64,000 nt of DNA from Rhinopomastus cyanomelas. Its lineage: Eukaryota; Chordata; Aves; Bucerotiformes; Rhinopomastidae. Shown piece by piece: positions 57,869 through 64,000 of the stretch. The DNA lies in contig VXBP01001149.1 in NCBI GenBank assembly GCA_013400115.1, positions 434,001-498,000 on the forward strand. The letters are read 5' to 3'. The notes under the pieces were generated by a model. It did not search any database, had not been told where the DNA came from, and saw nothing but the letters and a program-made list of their open reading frames with translations. How positions within the stretch are numbered: position 1 is the stretch's first letter; every line of letters begins with the position of its first letter. The position numbers and the translations under genes were made by a program.

Positions 57869-59950
57869 TTCTTTTTTGCTGTTTCTTTTTCCTCAGTAGA
57901 AACTAAACACTTGTCCTACAAAGGTTAAAACTTTGTATGTCAGAAAAATCAGTGCTTGATTTACTGTCATTTGCTTCAGCTTTGTCCCTTGGCTAACTTC
58001 CAGTGGGATTCATTTGATTAGGGTATAAGTGAGACAAAATGGAACTACAAAAGGCATTCAAACATAACCAAACTTTGTCATGGTTATTCTGTGATTTATA
58101 GCTGATAGCCAGAGGATGGAAGAACACTAATCAAAAGAGGAAACTTTTGCATAGAAAACCCAGACAATCTTGATGCAATCAAAATTAAATCAAACAAATG
58201 ACAATTCAAATTAGCCAACATGTATTTTTTCTCTTTTCCTTCCAGTGAGTGAATAACTTTCAACTTGGAATGCATCTGAGATGATTGCAAATTTACATCT
58301 GTTGTCTTTTTATACTTTAAATGAGTTTGATATTTTGAATATATTAATCTTGCCTCTGTCTTAAACCACAACAGCTCTCACCAATCTTTGCGTAAAAAAC
58401 TGCCACATTAAGGCTCATCCTGTGCTGAATTCCAATGAGAACAAGAACTCAGCACTCTTCCAGTACGTCTGAAGTGTGCATTCACAACAAATTCTTTAGA
58501 TCAAAAATGTTGTGTGAGTTTTCTTGATGGTGGTGGAATGAACAGTATCTTCATATTAGGCTTCTCCAAAGGATGCTCCTAATAACTGGTTTTCTCCTTT
58601 GGTTTCTCTCAGTTGTTATTTTGTTGACCAAGCAAAGTCACTTTCCTGAACAATATGAGCATACTTTGAAGACCCTGTGTATTGAAAAGCTGCAGACCTT
58701 TGTGCCTGCCCTTTTCAGTTGTTATGTGAATGACAGTGAAAGATGGGCCTGATAAAATTGTTAAGAAGTTTCATTGTTCTCTACTATTTCCGTTTCATTT
58801 TCCCAACCTCTGTACATCATCAAGATTAATGTTTCAAGTTACAGAAAGCTCAACCATTTGGGCTTTCTGATGGCGGCTATAGATGAAATTTCCCAATATT
58901 GATCCACTCTGCCCCCCACTTCTTTTCTTTCCATGCCTGAGTCATATCTGTCTGAATTATGAGTCAGTCAGATTTCTTGCTCTGGCAGACTGCATTAGAA
59001 TCACATAGCACCAGGCTTCAGGTTATTGATTAGCAGCAACCTGACTCCACTGTTAACCAGACATTTCTTCTTCTGCCAGAGACATCTTCATTCACAAATA
59101 CCTGTGTGGAGACACAGAAGATGGTGCACTGTGGGGAAAGCTGTCTTGTTTGACTGGATGTTAGCAAAATGGCTCAAAAGTACTCTCTGGCTTTAACAGC
59201 CAACAGAACTGACACAGACTTTGTTGAGCCTCTTTTAACAGACATGCAGGTTGAGAAAGATGAAGTGACCCCAAGGTTGGTCTCAGGCCTTTGCTCAATA
59301 AACATGCGAGAAAACCAATTGCTTCATGATCACTGACACAAGTGCAGTGTTTTAAATGAGATCGTATTTGAGGAAACTTAGTCATGACTGTTAGGTTTGG
59401 CTCACAAAAAGAATTAAACACTGCAACATTCAACCACATTTTAAAGTGCCCTTTTGTCAGCTGAAGGTGACTCACCACATCAAGTGTGGAAATGTAAATG
59501 CTTGTGATGGGTTCTCATGGTGGGGATTTGTATGCAGCACACGGTAGTATGCAGTATTGATTCTCCATCAGCATAATATGTGATTTACCAGAGCGATTTT
59601 TTGTCTAATATTGTTATTTTAAAGGGGCCACCCACATGACAGGAAAGTGTGCAGGCAGGTATATATGCAGAAGTCTCTTTTTATAAGAACTGGAAAACAT
59701 TCATTGAAAAGGAGGCAATATTGTAGTTTGTTAATGAAGCGGTTTTGAAACGTGGCTGAGAAAACACAAAGACAACTCAGTCTCCTGTGTTCTGTGTACT
59801 CCGAGCTTAGGTACTCTGCCTTCACTCCTCATCACAAATCTTTTTTTTTACAGCAGTACTGATCCAGGACATATTTATAGGTGTCACTGATCTCACCAAG
59901 AGCATTTGTATGCATAAAACTCAGCATAAGCCTGGAAGAGGGTTATATTA
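57869..59950. other. Unique non-coding DNA
   Basis: About 2.1 kb, no gene or repeat family recognised. The frame at 59161-59478 (-, 105 codons) has no recognisable domain. Confidence 0.5.
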
Positions 59951-60210
59951 AATCACAGAATTGCTTAGGCTGAAAACGATCTTTAAGATCATCAAGTCCA
60001 ACCATTAGCTAAGCACTACCAAAACTACCACTACATCATGACCCTCAGCACCATATCTATGTGACTTTTAAATACCTCCAGGGGTGGTGACTCTGCCACA
60101 TCCCTGGTGGTTCCTTTCAGGGTATAGATTTTTCCTAATGTCCAATCTAAATCTCGCCTGGTACAGTTTGAGGCCATTTCCTCTTGTCCTATCACCTGTT
60201 ACTCTGGATG
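59951..60210 (-). mobile_element. CR1 fragment, older lineage, 3' end
   Basis: Antisense CR1: aatcacagaattgcttaggc, gatcatcaagtccaaccatt, tacctccaggggtggtgact, ttttcctaatgtccaatcta and ggccatttcctcttgtccta. About 30 bp of the ORF2 end is missing around 60115. Diverged and 5' truncated near 60210. Confidence 0.9.
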
Positions 60211-61089
60211 AATACATAAATTTGGATATTGGTGCAATCTCTTCCCTATCCTACCTTTCCCCTTACCATAAACCTCAAGAGTTTTTAAAGTTTGGTTTTA
60301 CCAAGTCACATTTCAATTGCTCTATTTGCATGCTGCTATAGCCCTTCATCTTGCTAGCTGATTTCTGTCTTGCTTCCCCTGAGATGCAGTTGCTACTGAT
60401 ACCAAAATAAAAATCTGTGATCTTTTTCTGTGCTCGTCAAGAAAACATCTTGAAAATAACTCAAAAAAGCAGCATTCTCATTGGTGCCTCAGAAGCGGCT
60501 TACAATTTTTGCACAGACAAGGTAACGGAACAATCTCTGTTCAGAGACTGTCTCAAAAATGAGTCACTAGCACTGGCAAACGCAACCTTGAATAAGTCAA
60601 TAAGATGTTTTTCTCCTGTTTGTCATTACACTGACTGAAATGCCGCCTTGGTGTAATTTTACAGACTGGCATTACACTCTCCTACTTTACACTCCATGCA
60701 AATGATACTCACTACTGAATTTCAAATGATCAGACGTTATTATTTACGCTAAATGTTGCAGAAAATTTTTAATAGGGGTGGTAAAAATCCATACAGCCTC
60801 TGCTAAAATCCGCAGAGCCTTGCAGGACCAAGTTAAATTTACTCAGCTACATAAATTCAGTAGAAAGGATATTTTCAGCTTTAGGGAGGCCAATACATAC
60901 AGTTTTGTGAATGCTAGCTCTAAGAGACTACACATGCTTTTCTCAGAATAATATATCCATAGATGTGTGTCTAATTTTACCTTGGAACATAATAATCTTC
61001 TTTTCAGAAGAACTTAAAGGTAGAACCATTTATAAATTCATTGGCAGTGGTATAGGCCCGAAAAGAGGACACTGGACTGGCTGAGCTGT
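60211..61089. other. Unique non-coding DNA
   Basis: About 880 bp, no gene or repeat family recognised. Confidence 0.5.
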
Positions 61090-62028
61090 CTAGCTCAATG
61101 TGTTGTGATCAGCAGCACAAAGTCCAGCTGGAAGGCTGTCACTAGTGATGCACCCTCAGGATTGATGCTGAGGACAATGCAGTTGAAGTTATTTATCAGT
61201 CTGGATAGTGAACTAAATTCAGCCCCAACATGTTTTCAGATAACAGAAGCAGTTGGTACGCAGACGGGTATGCTTACTATTCAGAAAGACCTCAACACAT
61301 ATGAGAAATGGGCTGACCTTGACCTCCAAAGAAGGCAAATATAAAGTTCTGGTCGTCAGTAATAAAAGCTCCACACATCAGCTCAGGCTTCAGAGAAGGA
61401 TTGTGAAGTCCTGGTGTACAACAAGCTGACCATGAGCTGCCAATGTGCCTTTGAAGCAAAGTTGTCAAACACTCTCCTGTTGGAAGACCTATAGATTGAG
61501 GAAGATGAACTGTCTGCTCAACTCACCCCATATGAGATGCATTTGGAGTTTTAGGTCCTGTACTAGATGCCCCAGTAAAATAGAGACTATGGGATCAAGT
61601 CCACCCAGGATGATAATGATATTATTACTAATTACATACAACTATTAAGAGACTGGTCATCTCACATATGAGGAGAGGCTGAGAGAGCTGAGACCGGTCA
61701 GCCTGGAGAAGAGAAGGCTCAGTGGGATCCTGCCTATGTGTGCAGATGCCTGAAGTAAAAATAGTGGAGTCAGAATCCTCTCAGTGGTGCCCACTGACAG
61801 GATGACAGGCAATGGGTGCAAATTCAAATACAGGAAATTCAACATAAACATAATTGTGAGAGTGATCAAACACTGAACAACGCAGTGTAGGGAAGTTGTG
61901 GAGTCTCCACGCTGGACATACTCAAAACCCAACTGAACACCACTATGAACAATCTGCTGAAGCTGGTTGACTCAGTGGCTGATCTCCAAAGGTCCCTTAC
62001 AACCTCAACCATTCTCTGACTCTTTGTT
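61090..62028 (+). mobile_element. Long, old CR1 copy with 3' end
   Basis: Sense CR1 of about 940 bp, strongly decayed. Near 61115-61170 it still shows the reverse transcriptase motif (STKSSWKAVTSDAPSG-like, from STKSNWRPVTSGVPQG). It continues through ORF2 to acatatgaggagaggctgag, cagtggtgcccactgacagg and a 3' block, tgatctccaaaggtccctta, ending caaccattctctgactct. It shares the subfamily of the 38290 copy. Many stops and frameshifts. Confidence 0.88.
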
Positions 62029-63201
62029 ATTTCACAATTATACAATAGTAGTTGGCACAGTCATGAGCTCAGCCAATATGATAAAGAAATGATCTAAAAT
62101 ACTTGCAAGCTCGTTTCACTGGATAATTATGGAAGAGTCATTAATGGGTTGAATCTATCTGAATTTCAAAACAGACCTATGCAGCCTTCTTTAAAAGAGG
62201 ACGTGTGTAGTCTTGCATAGAAAGGTAAAGCAAGGACATGAAAAGTTCTTAACTATTAATTCAAATGATTAAATGCAAAAATTTAATACACATGGACAAC
62301 TATGTAGAAATAATATAAAGACCAAAAAGACATAGAGTAAGAAGTTAATTTGCCAGTTGAAAAAAAACCTTTCTTTAAAGAAAAGCCCTGGAAAGTATAA
62401 AAATGTGATAGAAAATGTTAGCAGGAAAGGTTTTGCACCAGGTCATGTAATGTAATGGAAAATTCTATCACTTCCACAGAATTTGGTGGGATACTTCAGA
62501 AAATGTGGGCAAAGACTTTCAATTTCTAGTAAACCTGAAAGATTTTTAGCATAATTCTCAGAGTAATTTTATTTCTGCATAGAAGATTCTTGGCTTTCTC
62601 ACATCAGTCAGATCTTCAGCAGAGGACTGAGCATTCATTTACTTTATTGTTATTTTTTGCTTTCTTTCATTGGATAATAAAACAAAATTCCCAGTAATGA
62701 TAAACTCAGTTCAGAGTTGTTGTGTCTACTTACTAGAGCATGCATTGTACCTGTCACAGTCTTTTAGGCCTCAGAGAACTAACAGATGCTTTTAGCCTTT
62801 GTGACTCCTTATGGAGAGTGCATACATTAGTGTCTGTTTTTATACAGACTTCATGGGGGTGCAGTTCTTTTTTTATTCTCTGGTTTTCCATCTGAGACTT
62901 AACAGCTGAAAACACTATTTAATTCCAGTCCTACTGCAGGATGGCTGTAAAAGATGAGAGACAGAAGACGTGGGATTTTTTTTGGTTTGTTTTCAAATAA
63001 AGATTGGACTATTTACTTTCTTTCAAAAATAAAATAAATTAAATTAAAATAAAAAGCCAACCAGTATTTTACCAGTTCATCTGTGATAATATTTTTGACA
63101 GATATTTGACAATCAGGCAAGTATGTGATTATCTTATTGGTGGAATTAGAGAAAAAGGGCTTCATCCTAATGTACAAAACTCTTTTTATGTGTTTCCCCA
63201 G
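62029..63201. other. Unique DNA, presumed intron end
   Basis: No gene or dispersed repeat recognised apart from an A/T-only run at 63025-63055. It ends with a good splice acceptor (ctttttatgtgtttccccag, ending 63201), so it may be the 3' end of a large intron that contains much of the window. Confidence 0.5.
63025..63055. repeat. A/T-only low-complexity run
   Basis: Thirty-one bases of aaaat/aaatt units just left of the candidate exons. Confidence 0.9.
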
Positions 63202-63241
63202 ACACAAAGTACAGACCCTATCTGCCAGCCAAGCAGTCACT
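63202..63241 (+). CDS. Candidate 40-bp exon of an unidentified gene
   Basis: It is bounded by a strong pyrimidine-rich acceptor (ctttttatgtgtttccccag) and a consensus donor (cact|gtaagt). The frame that joins openly to the next candidate exon reads TKYRPYLPAKQS, entered after one base of a split codon and left with two. The other two frames are also open but would meet stops in the next exon. I do not recognise the protein. Alternatively this is a 5' untranslated exon, with translation starting in the next exon, or a chance pair of splice-like sites. The gene would continue both left, across the window, and right. Confidence 0.42.
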
Positions 63242-63498
63242 GTAAGTAAACTTTGGCTTTGTTTTTATTGGAAAGCATTTTAGTGCTGTACATGCTGTGG
63301 TTTAGCTAGTCTATATCCTTCCTTGTTGAGAAATTCTGACATTAATGAAGTGTCTCTCACTAAGTTGAAACCAGCTCTTACTCTGTGTAAGAGAATCACA
63401 TGAAAAACCTTACTGTGTGTTTTTGTGGTTGATAATGTTCTTCCTCTGCAATTTCAAAACTCACAAGAATCTGGTGACTTTCTTCTTTATTTTTGCAG

Positions 63499-63558
63499 AA
63501 GAATTAGCATGTCAGTGATCACAGAAAGCACTGCAGCTGACACGGAAAAAAATCCAGA
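63499..63558 (+). CDS. Candidate 60-bp exon of an unidentified gene
   Basis: Flanked by a very strong acceptor (ttcttctttatttttgcag, ending 63498) and a consensus donor (ccaga|gtaagt). Only one of three frames is open, and it is the one continuous with the 63202-63241 exon. The junction codon gives Leu, followed by RISMSVITESTAADTEKNP. At 60 bp with phase 2 on both sides it is a symmetric exon, which could be skipped without shifting the frame. An ATG at 63509-63511 with A at -3 could also serve as a start, making this the first coding exon. I do not recognise the product. Confidence 0.5.
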
Positions 63559-64000
63559 GTAAGTAATGGCTGATCATTCTTGGCTTTGATGTTTCTTTAA
63601 CAATTGTCAGCTAGGTATAACAATTTGTTATTTCACTCTCTTCATTTTTGTTATGTAAATCTCCACTACCCTCTAAAAATGTAGTGTTACTGTAAAGAGA
63701 GAGGCTATGTGAGATGTCAGCAAGCGCTAGCAGGTTTTTTTCTGTAAAACTGCACTTGTTCAGGAGGGCTTCAGTTACATTTTAGCAGGATGTTATTTAT
63801 ATGCATGCATTTCTCCTCTAAAAGTTTGCAAAGGGCGAACTAGGTAATGTGATTAAGTGGCTGAACACAGTAAAGGTTCCAAAAACTAGGTCATTATTGA
63901 GATTAACGACTGGATTAAAAGGATTTAGGAGAGTGGTAGGATTTTGATTTGCATATTACTCCAAAGACCTTTGACTTATGTAAAGCCTCCTCTTAAAGAC
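63559..64000. other. Right-edge intron-like DNA
   Basis: It begins with the gtaagt donor of the preceding candidate exon. No further exon, repeat or regulatory structure is recognisable before the window ends. Confidence 0.45.

Noticed and set aside
1..64000. CRISPR array, operon or bacterial system
   Set aside because: No regularly spaced direct repeats, no compact gene order or ribosome binding sites; the CR1 content shows an avian genome.
1..64000. tRNA, rRNA or snRNA genes
   Set aside because: I saw no A/B-box pair with a cloverleaf, and no rRNA or snRNA core sequence, though I cannot run a covariance search.

Overview
This is a vertebrate, almost certainly avian, genomic window. It is AT-rich, has no dense coding, and is littered with 5'-truncated copies of the CR1 non-LTR retrotransposon, the dominant repeat of bird genomes. 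I count 24 CR1 pieces covering roughly one sixth of the window. That is high for a bird and would fit a CR1-rich lineage such as woodpeckers and their relatives (Piciformes), but the species call is inference only.

Two age classes of CR1 are visible. Seven copies (2971 +, 6003 +, 9896 -, 25385 +, 33070 +, 49995 -, 53543 -) share one nearly identical 3' end, with a ccctaatgattctatgatt tail, and look like a recently active lineage. The rest are older and more diverged. None is full length and none can encode a working protein. The longest pieces (10825-12305 -, 25385-26620 +, 53543-54790 -, 61090-62028 +) keep recognisable parts of ORF2, including the reverse transcriptase GVPQGSVLG and FADD motifs.

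Between the CR1 copies lies unique, probably intronic or intergenic DNA: about 1-2970, 12306-18296, 26621-33069, 33564-38289, 40749-46611, 46871-49994, 50431-53542 and 54791-57555. It carries a few microsatellites and short tandem duplications. No open reading frame there resembles a protein family I recognise.

The only credible coding signal is at the right edge. Two short candidate exons on the + strand (63202-63241 and 63499-63558) each sit between a strong acceptor and a perfect gtaagt donor, and share one continuous open frame. The likeliest reading is that the window is largely an intron or 5' flank of a + strand gene that continues to the right. I could not identify that gene.

I found no operon, CRISPR array, intact virus or new biological system. 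The most informative signals concern retrotransposition mechanics: a twin-priming-type 5' inversion in a young CR1 (53543-54790), a miniature inversion (40666-40748), a 24-bp CR1 tail inside another CR1 (57661-57684), and single-N positions that coincide with CR1 joins (25487, 54072) and probably mark assembly faults.
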